Shown piece after piece: positions 1 through 5,218 of a DNA stretch of 5,260 bases. Position numbers and translations under genes: made by a program. This DNA is from Thermoproteota archaeon. Its GTDB lineage: Archaea > Thermoproteota > Bathyarchaeia > Bathyarchaeales > Bathycorpusculaceae. A model generated the notes under the pieces. It saw nothing but the letters and a program-made list of their open reading frames with translations, did no database searches and was not told where the DNA came from. Positions within the stretch are counted from its first letter, which is position 1, and each line of letters opens with the position of its first letter. The stretch is taken from assembly GCA_012511995.1 (NCBI GenBank), contig JAAZFA010000092.1:1-5260 (forward strand), read 5' to 3'.

Positions 1-940
1 CAAGGCGATGGGTGATCATGTCTTTTACGTTGAGTTCGCCTGTTGAAAGTATGCGAAGTGAGTCCTCGATATCATTGGGGGCAGCACCGTAACTTGTACG
101 CATAGTAACTTCATTTCTCCAGAACCTATTGATCGGCACTGGCAACTGAACAGTAGGGTCGGGTACCGCAAAAAATAGTATTGTTCCACCGTTTTCAACA
201 CAATCCATCGATGACATCGCTGCTGAGGTTGCACCTGTGCATACGATGACTTGGTCGGCTAAATGTCCGGTTAAATCTTTTAGTTGGGTGGATAGATTGT
301 TTTTAGCATCGAATGCATGGTGTGCTCCGAATTTTTTGGCTATCTCTAAACGGTATGGTTTGATGTCGGCGACTACGATATTTTCTATTCCTTTGAATTG
401 GGCTAATTGTGCGTGAAGAATACCTGAGATACCGCTGCCGATTATTAGTAAAGTGTCATCAGCTTTTATGTTTGAGAGGCGTTGTCCACGTGAGGCGCAT
501 GCAAGAGGTTCGATGAATGTGCCTTCCTCATAGGACATGGTTTCTGGTAGCTTGTAGATTCCATATTGCACGTTGATTTTGGGGACTAACACGTATTGTG
601 AAAAGCCGCCGGGATAATAGTTAGTTGTATGTAGTGTGTGACAAGCAGTGTGGTTGCCGCGTTGGCAGTGCCTGCAATTAAAGCATGGTACGTGGTGGGA
701 AACAAACACGCGGTCACCGATGGTGACGTTTTGTACTTTGGGTCCAACTTCTGTGATTACTCCAGTTGCTTCATGACCCAATACACGTGGAGCCTTAGGT
801 ACACGGTACCACTCTATTACGTCGCTACCACAGATTCCACTGGCCATGACTTTGAGAAGGACTTCTTCTTCACCTGCTTTTGGTGTGGGAATTTCCTGAA
901 GTCTGATGTCATGGTTGTTGTAGTAAAAAGCGGCTAACAT
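1..940 (-). CDS. Zinc-dependent medium-chain alcohol/polyol dehydrogenase (3' end cut by window edge)
   Basis: Cytoplasmic NAD(P)-dependent dehydrogenase of the MDR superfamily (sorbitol/threonine dehydrogenase-like), oxidising an alcohol or reducing the matching ketone or aldehyde. I translated 313 codons from the ATG at 940; the frame is open to the left edge, so roughly the last 30-40 residues are missing. Visible: catalytic zinc ligands Cys37 (in GICGSD), His56-Glu57 (LGHE) and Glu144 (FIEPLACA); the four structural-zinc cysteines Cys86, Cys89, Cys92 and Cys100; a Rossmann GSGISG at 168-173; and Asp192 after the second strand, which favours NAD over NADP. The ATG is the first in-frame start after a TGA, with no strong Shine-Dalgarno. 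It lies 31 bases after the LsrF-like gene on the same strand, so the two are probably co-transcribed. The substrate cannot be deduced. No frameshift or missing key residue was seen. Confidence 0.93.
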   Translation of the reverse strand, partial: MLAAFYYNNHDIRLQEIPTPKAGEEEVLLKVMASGICGSDVIEWYRVPKAPRVLGHEATGVITEVGPKVQNVTIGDRVFVSHHVPCFNCRHCQRGNHTACHTLHTTNYYPGGFSQYVLVPKINVQYGIYKLPETMSYEEGTFIEPLACASRGQRLSNIKADDTLLIIGSGISGILHAQLAQFKGIENIVVADIKPYRLEIAKKFGAHHAFDAKNNLSTQLKDLTGHLADQVIVCTGATSAAMSSMDCVENGGTILFFAVPDPTVQLPVPINRFWRNEVTMRTSYGAAPNDIEDSLRILSTGELNVKDMITHRL

Positions 941-971
941 AAACGGTCATCAGCACTAAAAGAAAAGCAGG

Positions 972-1769
972 TTATGCTTTACCTGCTATTGTTTGATTGT
1001 ATAAGTCTTCGGCTTCCTGAGCTGTGTAGCCGTCATGTATGATGGCGCGGATAGCTCGGATCGAAGCGGCAGGATGTTGAGTTTGCCAGATGTTGCGTCC
1101 AAGATTGACACCGATTGCACCTTGCTGTAAACCATCATAGACAAAGTCGAAGACTTCTCGTTGAGTATCGGTCTTGGGACCGCCAGCGATTACAACTGGA
1201 ACTGGACAGCCGTCTATTACTTTGTGGAAGTTTTCTTTGCAGTAGTAGGTTTTAACTACACGGGCACCGATTTCAGCTACGATTCTTGCTGCTAAGGCAA
1301 GGTAACGTGCTTCACGTTTTTCAAGCTCTTTACCTACTGCACAAACTGCCATAACAGGTATACCATAGTCTTCACAGTCGTCGACAAGCTTTGAGAGATT
1401 GGTTAGACTTTTGTTCTCGTATTTGCTACCGACAAAACACGACATAGAAACTGCTGATGCGTTTAGGCGGATGATTTCTCGGATGGATGTTACCAAAGAT
1501 TCGTTAGCGAGGTCTTCGCCAACTACAGATACTGCACCTGAAACACGCATGATAACGGGCTTTTCGATTGTAGGGACGACGCAGTTGCGTAGGATTCCCC
1601 GTGTGAGCATTAATCCATCAGCGTATTGTAGTATTGGTTTGATGGTTTCGCCAGGTTTTTCAAGGCAATGTGTTGGACCTTGGAAATAACCGTGGTCGAT
1701 GGGTAAAAAGAGGGCTTTGCCGTCTTTTTGAATTAGTCTACTTAAGCGGTTATGCATTCCCCACTCCAT
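972..1769 (-). CDS. lsrF: LsrF/DhnA-type class I aldolase (3-hydroxy-5-phosphonooxypentane-2,4-dione thiolase-like)
   Basis: Schiff-base TIM-barrel enzyme of the archaeal-type class I aldolase family (DeoC/LacD-FbaB). It matches remembered LsrF along its whole length: the N-terminal EWGM..RLSRL, the loop DHGYFQGP (Asp25-His26-Gly27), TRGILR, the lysine motif VVKTYY (Lys173, the Schiff-base position), GGPK at 196-199 and the phosphate-binding GRN at 224-226. Length is 265 aa, near the family size. I start at ATG 1769 because a GGAG (1780-1783) precedes it and a TATA box predicts transcription starting near 1784; a TTG at 1784 would add five residues but overlaps that site. In enteric bacteria LsrF processes phospho-AI-2; nothing else of that pathway is visible here, so the symbol is family-level only. 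The true substrate may be another phosphorylated ketose. It leads an operon with the downstream dehydrogenase. Confidence 0.9.
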   Translation of the reverse strand: MEWGMHNRLSRLIQKDGKALFLPIDHGYFQGPTHCLEKPGETIKPILQYADGLMLTRGILRNCVVPTIEKPVIMRVSGAVSVVGEDLANESLVTSIREIIRLNASAVSMSCFVGSKYENKSLTNLSKLVDDCEDYGIPVMAVCAVGKELEKREARYLALAARIVAEIGARVVKTYYCKENFHKVIDGCPVPVVIAGGPKTDTQREVFDFVYDGLQQGAIGVNLGRNIWQTQHPAASIRAIRAIIHDGYTAQEAEDLYNQTIAGKA

Positions 1770-1779
1770 ATTCTTAGTC

Positions 1780-1817
1780 TCCAAAGAAGCTGTTGGTTTG
1801 AGGAAATAAATAACTTT
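1780..1817 (-). promoter_or_regulatory. Putative archaeal promoter and ribosome binding site of the aldolase-dehydrogenase operon
   Basis: On the minus strand an AAAG (BRE-like) is followed by TTATTTAT (1806-1813), a TATA-like box. Transcription about 25 bases further on would begin near 1784-1786. This leaves a leader of about 15 bases carrying GGAG (1783-1780), ten bases before ATG 1769. The arrangement is what selects the ATG rather than the TTG start. The box is not a perfect consensus, and no experiment supports it. Confidence 0.45.
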
Positions 1818-1850
1818 ATGCCTGAGTTTTGGATCTGAAGGGTTGATTGT

Positions 1851-1878
1851 CTATTATCATAGGGGTGTGCATAATTTT
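1851..1878 (+). repeat. Left arm of a long imperfect inverted repeat
   Basis: The core ATAGGGGTGTGCATAATT (1859-1876) recurs in inverted orientation at 2052-2070 with one extra A. Outside the core both arms also share CTATT (1851-1855), separated from it by three bases here and two in the other arm. The arms enclose about 170 bases with no coding potential. It may be the terminal repeat of a small non-autonomous element or a binding site for a regulator of the adjacent operon. No clear target-site duplication was seen beside it. Confidence 0.7.
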
Positions 1879-2049
1879 AAATCTAGTTAGCACCCTTTTG
1901 ATATTATGGAAGCTTAAGAAAAGGCGAGTAAGTACTGGTATTAATGCTGATTAGTTGAATGGTAGTTTAAAGATTTGAAAATCCTGGCGATTCCCAGATT
2001 AACCCCAGCACCCGCTCGTCAACCCATTTAACGGACAAACTATAAAAAA

Positions 2050-2077
2050 TGAATTATGCACATCCCCTATAAAATAG
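2050..2077 (-). repeat. Right arm of the inverted repeat
   Basis: Read on the minus strand this arm gives CTATT, then ATAGGGGATGTGCATAATT (2070-2052), differing from the left arm by one inserted A plus small changes at the edges. Together the arms delimit 1851-2077, a 227-bp unit. It lies between the operon promoter and the terminator of the small zinc-protein gene, so it disrupts no gene. Confidence 0.7.
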
Positions 2078-2136
2078 CCTATAGCTTGGTGTGTAACTGA
2101 TAGTATTTCGGCTAAATTTCAACCTTACAAGAGATA

Positions 2137-2192
2137 ATAAAAAAATAAAAAAGATTAGTTATTTTTGTGATGAAAGATGCATAAGCTTACGC
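2137..2192 (-). terminator. U-rich terminator of the small zinc-protein gene
   Basis: Directly after the TAA the minus strand reads GCGTAAGCTTATGC (2192-2179), which can form a 5-bp hairpin with a 4-base loop and one G-U pair. About 26 bases later comes a run of thirteen T broken by one A (2152-2139). T-tracts of this kind end transcription in archaea. The T run alone would suffice; the role of the hairpin is uncertain. Confidence 0.65.
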
Positions 2193-2336
2193 TTAGTATC
2201 TTCGTGGTGGTCTGCGTTTTGCGTAGCACTCGCGGCAATAAACTGGTCTTGTACCGTCTGGCTTGAAAGGAACGTCACATTCTTTTCCGCAGTCAGCGCA
2301 AGTTGCCTTGTGCATCTCTCTGTTACCGTATGACAT
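2193..2336 (-). CDS. Small CxxC-x17-CxxC zinc-ribbon protein (47 aa)
   Basis: A 47-residue basic protein, too short for most ORF cut-offs, translated from ATG 2336 to TAA 2193. It has two zinc-knuckle pairs, Cys13-x2-Cys16 and Cys34-x2-Cys37, exactly 17 residues apart, with the family's HKATCADCGK, VPFKP and RPVYCREC blocks and an Arg-rich tail (KRRPPRRY). It matches from memory the small CxxC-x17-CxxC zinc-ribbon family common in archaea and candidate phyla bacteria. Its function is unknown; the ribbon plus basic tail suggests nucleic acid or ribosome binding, which is inference. A GGAG (2354-2351) lies 14 bases upstream of ATG, rather far; Met8 is a possible alternative start, but residues 2-7 look like family members I recall. 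It is transcribed alone, divergently from the OB-fold gene. Confidence 0.88.
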   Translation of the reverse strand: MSYGNREMHKATCADCGKECDVPFKPDGTRPVYCRECYAKRRPPRRY

Positions 2337-2350
2337 TTTTGTTGTTTCAA

Positions 2351-2424
2351 CTCCTACTTACGTTGGTGTGCAAAAATTGTTTTTTACACGATTCAGATAG
2401 ACCAAACCGAGACTTATAAATTAA
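2351..2424 (-). promoter_or_regulatory. Putative promoter and leader of the zinc-ribbon gene
   Basis: The minus strand carries AATTTATAAGT (2423-2413), a good archaeal TATA box. Transcription would begin near 2390, giving a leader of about 55 bases that ends with GGAG (2354-2351) before ATG 2336. That leader is longer than usual for archaea, and the 14-base spacing from GGAG to ATG is also long. Confidence 0.5.
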
Positions 2425-2593
2425 ATGCTTTTTAACCAAAAAATGAGCATCGTTAGATGGAAAATTTTGCACTTGGTTATCTATACAATATGTATTCAGG
2501 CGTTCAATAGTCAAACTAATATAGGTAATGCACCCATATAGATGACCTGTTCGAATTAATGAATTTGAAATTAAGAGAAAAAGTGAAAAAAGG
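2425..2593. other. Intergenic spacer between divergent genes
   Basis: AT-rich DNA between the two divergent promoters. A minus-strand frame crosses it and runs into the OB-fold gene, but it has no recognisable motif, is rich in rare-looking residues and overlaps a well-supported gene, so I treat it as noncoding. I see no RNA gene or strong repeat here. Confidence 0.5.
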
Positions 2594-2622
2594 CGAATAT
2601 AGGCTTTTTCTCGGATCCGAGT
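2594..2622 (+). promoter_or_regulatory. Promoter with perfect 12-bp palindromic operator for the OB-fold gene
   Basis: An AAAGGCG/AATATAG element (TATA centre near 2598) predicts transcription starting around 2622-2624. Between it and that start lies CTCGGATCCGAG (2610-2621), a perfect 12-bp palindrome. A dimeric repressor bound there would block RNA polymerase recruitment, a common archaeal arrangement. Promoter and operator roles are inferred from position; the palindrome itself is directly visible. Confidence 0.5.
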
Positions 2623-2640
2623 ATGAGTGAAGGACTTTGA
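2623..2640 (+). promoter_or_regulatory. Five-codon upstream mini-ORF overlapping the OB-fold start
   Basis: ATG AGT GAA GGA CTT TGA starts at or next to the predicted transcription start, so it could be read from a leaderless mRNA. Its TGA (2638-2640) overlaps the TTG start (2637-2639) as TTGA, and GAAGGA inside it could serve as a close Shine-Dalgarno. This would allow termination-reinitiation coupling. It could equally be chance, or the remnant of an original ATG start lost by a small indel. Confidence 0.3.
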
Positions 2641-3284
2641 GACAGAAAAAATCAACTTTAGGTGAACATCTTGCATTATTGTCTGTAAAATATAACGTTT
2701 ATCCAAATGAAGTATTCCAAGCCTTAGTCCTTGCAAAAAAGAACGAAATCGCCTATTGTGGTGATTTAAAGATAGAATATCGCGGTAAAATAAAGAGTGA
2801 AATAATTTTTTTAATAACAAAGAACCATGAGGTTGTAGCTCAATTTCGTGTTGAAGAAGGATTTCTTCTTAGAAAAGATAATCCATTTGAAAGTTGGATG
2901 AGTACAGAAAAAATTAAGAAAAAAATCGCTAAACAAAACACTGAATCTATCTATGTCCAAATCAAGGATCTTCGTGCTGGCATGAAACGTATTAATCTTA
3001 AGGCCAAGGTCCAAGAAATTCCTAAGCCAGCCCAGGTTCATACTCAATTCGGTAATACCGTTATGGTTGTTAATGCTTTAGTAGGCGATGAAACCGGAAA
3101 AATCAAGTTGTGCCTTTGGGAAGCTCAAATCAATCAAATTAACGTTGACGATAATATTGAACTAAAAAACGGGCAAGTTAGCGTTTTTAGAGGTGAAAAG
3201 CAGCTTCGTCTAGGAAAAAATGGTTCACTTAATGTATTCAAACGTTCTGAAGCTAAACCTCAAATTGCTTCTGCCTCTAGATAA
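2637..3284 (+). CDS. RPA-like OB-fold single-stranded nucleic acid-binding protein with an unrecognised N-terminal domain
   Basis: A 215-aa cytoplasmic protein. Residues about 104-200 form an archaeal RPA-type OB fold: IKDLRAGM (109-116), QFGN (137-140), VGDETGKIKLCLW (149-161) and FRGEKQLRLGK (184-194), the pattern of archaeal single-stranded DNA-binding/replication factor A proteins. It therefore probably binds ssDNA or RNA in replication, repair or transcription. Only one OB domain is present and no zinc finger, so it is shorter than multi-domain RPA. Residues 1-90 are a separate domain I do not recognise: a helix at about 8-35 with a CGD motif, then beta-like segments (LKIEYRG, EIIFLIT, VVAQFRV), followed by a Lys-rich linker (91-100). 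TTG 2637 is the first possible start after an in-frame TGA; TTG 2679 is the next plausible one. It stands alone, divergent from the zinc-ribbon gene. Confidence 0.87.
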   Translation: MRQKKSTLGEHLALLSVKYNVYPNEVFQALVLAKKNEIAYCGDLKIEYRGKIKSEIIFLITKNHEVVAQFRVEEGFLLRKDNPFESWMSTEKIKKKIAKQNTESIYVQIKDLRAGMKRINLKAKVQEIPKPAQVHTQFGNTVMVVNALVGDETGKIKLCLWEAQINQINVDDNIELKNGQVSVFRGEKQLRLGKNGSLNVFKRSEAKPQIASASR

Positions 3285-3326
3285 ATCAAGATTTGAAATT
3301 ACTGTTATCTATACATTCATGACTCG

Positions 3327-3351
3327 TCACCAACTGGTGAACTGCTTTTTT
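3327..3351 (+). terminator. Hairpin plus T-run terminator of the OB-fold gene
   Basis: TCACC-AACT-GGTGA forms a perfect 5-bp stem with a 4-base loop, followed five bases later by TTTTTT (3346-3351). It lies 43 bases after the stop codon on the same strand. In archaea the T-run is the essential part. Confidence 0.55.
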
Positions 3352-3378
3352 CCATAAATCCATAACCAGCATACACCT

Positions 3379-3423
3379 TTTTGGTTTGCTTTCATCTGTT
3401 TGAAAAAACAAAACAAACCAAAA
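3379..3423. repeat. 10-bp inverted repeat at the start of an A/C-rich stretch
   Basis: TTTTGGTTTG (3379-3388) and CAAACCAAAA (3414-3423) are exact inverted copies enclosing 25 bases. The right arm begins a stretch to about 3480 in which the plus strand is almost purely A and C, with only one G. On the minus strand the same DNA gives several T-runs that could end transcription coming from the transposase. Confidence 0.5.
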
Positions 3424-3469
3424 CCAATTGATACAAAAAACACCCCAATCAACACAAAAAACCACAACT

Positions 3470-3529
3470 CAAACAACTTGTATGTAACTTATGGACTTAT
3501 GGTTTTTTTGGATCTGCCCAAGTTGTTTG
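3470..3529. repeat. 11-bp inverted repeat enclosing a tandem 8-bp repeat
   Basis: CAAACAACTTG (3470-3480) is inverted as CAAGTTGTTTG (3519-3529), enclosing 38 bases. Inside is a perfect tandem ACTTATGG (3487-3494 and 3495-3502), directly followed by seven T. Each inverted arm is also near a TTGTATG (3478-3484 and 3527-3533). This clustering may mark the downstream end of the IS110 element or an RNA structure; neither can be shown from the sequence alone. Confidence 0.45.
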
Positions 3530-3530
3530 T

Positions 3531-3728
3531 ATGATTGGTTTAATCATGCGTATTCTAAGTTGTAATAACAAGTTTATTTCTCCATTAATCGTTAGGTATT
3601 CAGTGAATTTCTTGCATCATTACAAAAAATGTTTAGTTCCCGTGGCGATTGGAGTTACAGTGTTTGCTAGTGGTTTAAAGATGTTTAAGCACACAAAGAA
3701 AGAAGAGCGGCATCGTTGCTGGTGGTAA
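3531..3728 (+). CDS. Doubtful small ORF, possible single-pass membrane protein (65 aa)
   Basis: An open frame of 65 residues that I do not recognise. It has one hydrophobic segment (about residues 34-51, LVPVAIGVTVFASGLKMF) followed by a basic, His/Lys/Arg-rich tail, which would fit a small membrane protein with its C-terminus in the cytoplasm. A second in-frame ATG (Met6) is possible. There is no convincing Shine-Dalgarno or TATA box before it, the N-terminal half looks random, and it starts at the edge of the repeat cluster beside a decayed insertion sequence. It may be a chance frame; nothing in the context gives it a role. Confidence 0.22.
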   Translation: MIGLIMRILSCNNKFISPLIVRYSVNFLHHYKKCLVPVAIGVTVFASGLKMFKHTKKEERHRCWW

Positions 3729-3771
3729 ACGCTATTTTAAACGGTTAATACTATTTAATATCCCTTTTTTT

Positions 3772-4365
3772 CTACGAAAGCATCCAGTTAGACATTGTGC
3801 CAGAAGCAACAAAACCAGACTTTATAAGCAATGTCAATGCCTCTTCAAACGGAACAACAAGATCCTTAGGCTTAATTACCCTCAACCGCTTAGGTTTCAA
3901 ACCTTCTTCAAAATACCTCTCACCCATCACAAGCAAATGATGAACAACAACAAGCAGCTTTCTAGCCAAAGCAACAACCACAACATTATGACCCCTACTA
4001 GACCTTACACGAAGGTAGAACATCCTAAACCTAGAAACCTTAACTCTAACCGCAGCCAAAACACACTGAACCAAAACACTCCTAAACCACCTAGAACCAT
4101 GCTTAGTTATACCACCCACCCACTGCCTCTTGCCACACTGCCAAACTGACGAAACCAACCCAGCACAAGCTCCAACCTGTTTTTCACCCAAAAAACGTGT
4201 AGCATCACCTAACTCAGCAATCAAAGCCGAAGCAGAAACCGCACTCACACCAGGAACACAGCATAACCGTTCAACCACATCAATGTCCACCAGCTTTGTA
4301 ACCTCAGAATCTAGAGCGCTAATCTTCAAGTCTAAACTATCCGCCATATCCAAGCAAACCTTCAA
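3772..4365 (-). pseudogene. IS110 transposase C-terminal fragment (Transposase_20 domain) with serine-to-cysteine change
   Basis: 197 residues open from a fortuitous TTG at 4365. It carries the helix-hairpin-helix-like ERLCCVPGVSAVSA (32-45), then ACAGLVSSVWQCGK (66-79), GGITKHGSRW (84-93) and RKLLVVVHHLL (135-145), the order of the Tnp domain of IS110 enzymes. Aligned by eye to IS621, the nucleophile position (Ser241 in YESG) is Cys77 here (WQCG; codon TGT, 4137-4135; residue 287 of the read-through protein). The usual LVPSVW is LVSSVW. The last 50 residues are a less conserved tail. On its own this fragment lacks the DEDD residues. Confidence 0.88.
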
Positions 4366-4617
4366 CTAAAAAAAGGTCAGATTGATTTAACGCTCCCATC
4401 ACACAGGCTTTTATTTCCTCACGCTTCTTTTGAATGCTCTTAGGACATCTAGTTAATGCATCATCTAAGCTCTTCCCATTCATCAACGCTCCAAGAATCA
4501 ATCTGCCGCTCTTGCCAAAAATATCGGTGAGCCTAGAATCGAGCCTTATGTTGCATAGTCGAAGTATCTTGTGGACCCTGTTCTTGTAGCCTGTTTGATC
4601 CTGTTTCAGTCGAGCTC
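4355..4617 (-). pseudogene. IS110 transposase middle segment, out of frame with both ends
   Basis: In the frame one base off from the flanking parts, the minus strand reads RLKQDQTGYKNRVHKIL, then FGKSGRLILGALMNGKSLDDAL and KREEIKACVMGAL, ending in LFLVEG before meeting TAG. This is the helical linker between the RuvC-like and Tnp domains. The sequence stays protein-like with no internal stop, so the two indels are recent or are sequencing errors rather than old decay. Confidence 0.8.
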
Positions 4618-4995
4618 TGAGTTAGTAAGAGACCTCAAGTCTCGCATAGATGCTTTTGGAATGTACGAGGGCTTGACGAGTTCGGCTCTTAGAAGATATG
4701 CCAGCCACTCACTATCTAGTTGGTCAGTTTTACGTCCAGGTATAGCTTTGACTTGTCTTGCATTGGCCAACGTAACTTTGAAGCCGCCCTCTTCTAACGA
4801 AGCGTATATGGGAACCCAATAAACTGAGGTTGACTCCATTACCACTCTTATGCAAGTTCTATCTTTGAGCCACGTTTTTAGTTTGGAAAGCTCTTCTATG
4901 CTTACTCCGAATGATTTTGTCTCTTTTGCAGTATCATTGAGGACGGTTGCTACAACTTCATCTTTTGCAATGTCTAAACCACAAACAACATTCAT
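4606..4995 (-). pseudogene. IS110 transposase N-terminal fragment (RuvC-like DEDD domain)
   Basis: The first 129 residues, ending at a premature TGA (4608-4606). The DEDD acidic set is intact: Asp8 in GLDIAKD, Glu54 in VVMESTSVYW, and Asp91 and Asp94 in KTDQLDSEWLA. By my recalled alignment these match Asp11, Glu60, Asp102 and Asp105 of IS621. The usual DA after the last aspartate is DS here. Translation would start at ATG 4995 after GAGGTGA with a six-base spacer. If expressed, the fragment would be a RuvC-like domain lacking the Tnp domain and coiled-coil linker, unable to recombine on its own. Confidence 0.88.
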
Positions 4996-5001
4996 TGCTA
5001 T

Positions 5002-5008
5002 TCACCTC
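5002..5008 (-). promoter_or_regulatory. Shine-Dalgarno of the IS110 transposase
   Basis: GAGGTGA on the minus strand, six bases before ATG 4995, is the strongest ribosome binding site in the window and fixes the transposase start. Confidence 0.75.
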
Positions 5009-5150
5009 TGTTTAAAAGTCAGCTCAAAGGGCGTTTTCTCCTCAGAGGAAAGAATTTTTCTACTCGGGTTCAGAACCCATTCATCCGCTCACAAGAATAT
5101 GCAGGCTCAGTTTTCTAGATACGGGGTTAACCACCAAAAAAGTAACCGGC
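5009..5150 (-). ncRNA. Candidate IS110 bridge-RNA region (structured left end)
   Basis: IS110-group elements encode a bridge RNA in the noncoding DNA before the transposase, transcribed in the same direction. Here the minus strand has two near-perfect stem-loops: GGGTTCTGAACCC (about 5090-5078) and CTTTCCTCTGAGGAGAAA (about 5053-5036), separated by a short AT-rich linker. No protein is plausible in the region. The position and paired structure fit a bridge RNA, but I could not identify target- or donor-binding loops and there is no copy to compare, so the exact ends and even the presence are tentative. Confidence 0.3.
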
Positions 5151-5218
5151 CTTTTTCCTTCAAACCGACCAAGATTATTAGAGGTAGAATTGTACTCAAA
5201 AAGCTTTCATGGTTCTTC

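Larger units (their letters stand above)
1785..2138. other. Noncoding intergenic stretch with an inverted-repeat element
   Basis: No plausible coding frame was found on either strand. Besides the operon promoter near 1806-1817 and the two repeat arms (1851-1878 and 2050-2077), it holds a weak imperfect hairpin around 1979-2000 (CTGG/CCAG core). I looked for tRNA and box C/D RNA signals and found none convincing. The part after 2080 is low-complexity AT-rich DNA leading into the terminator of the small zinc-protein gene. Confidence 0.6.
3772..4995 (-). pseudogene. IS110-family transposase, interrupted by two compensating frameshifts
   Basis: Read through, this locus encodes about 407 residues of an IS110-family DEDD transposase/recombinase (RuvC-like DEDD domain PF01548 then Transposase_20 PF02371), the enzyme that moves circular IS110 intermediates without the usual DDE chemistry. 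It is broken twice. At about 4609-4616 one base is missing: restoring a C in GAGCTC-GACTG joins SEL to RLKQDQTGYKNRVHK. At about 4354-4360 there is one extra base: GGTTTGC read as GGTTGC joins LFLVEG to CLDMADSLD. Because the errors cancel, the first and last parts share a frame. Both lie at small base runs, so sequencing error is possible, but the catalytic Ser-to-Cys change in the C-terminal part fits decay. A good Shine-Dalgarno precedes it. The boundaries of the whole element cannot be set. Confidence 0.9.

Noticed and set aside
638..937. 99-aa plus-strand frame
   Set aside because: Antisense to the dehydrogenase, whose motifs are complete on the minus strand; the translated product resembles nothing.
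1399..1689. 96-aa plus-strand frame
   Set aside because: Antisense to the well-supported LsrF-like gene.
1940..2030. Possible tRNA or box C/D RNA
   Set aside because: Weak hairpin only; no cloverleaf, no paired C and D boxes in correct spacing.
2159..2350. 63-aa minus-strand frame
   Set aside because: Overlaps the 47-aa zinc-ribbon gene in another frame and lacks its cysteine motifs; a shadow.
2347..2820. 157-aa minus-strand frame across the divergent intergenic region
   Set aside because: Overlaps the OB-fold gene and its control region; composition looks random and no motif or start signal supports it.
3400..3480. CRISPR-like repetitive A/C-rich stretch
   Set aside because: No repeat unit recurs at regular spacing; it is low-complexity sequence.
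3937..4369. Two plus-strand frames antisense to the transposase
   Set aside because: They lie opposite the IS110 C-terminal domain; low-complexity Asn/Pro/Thr-rich products reflect the A/C-rich strand.
5070..5100. tRNA T-arm-like GGGTTCAGAACCC
   Set aside because: The loop lacks the conserved A58 position, the stem does not extend to five pairs in the correct register, and no acceptor, D or anticodon arms were found on either side.
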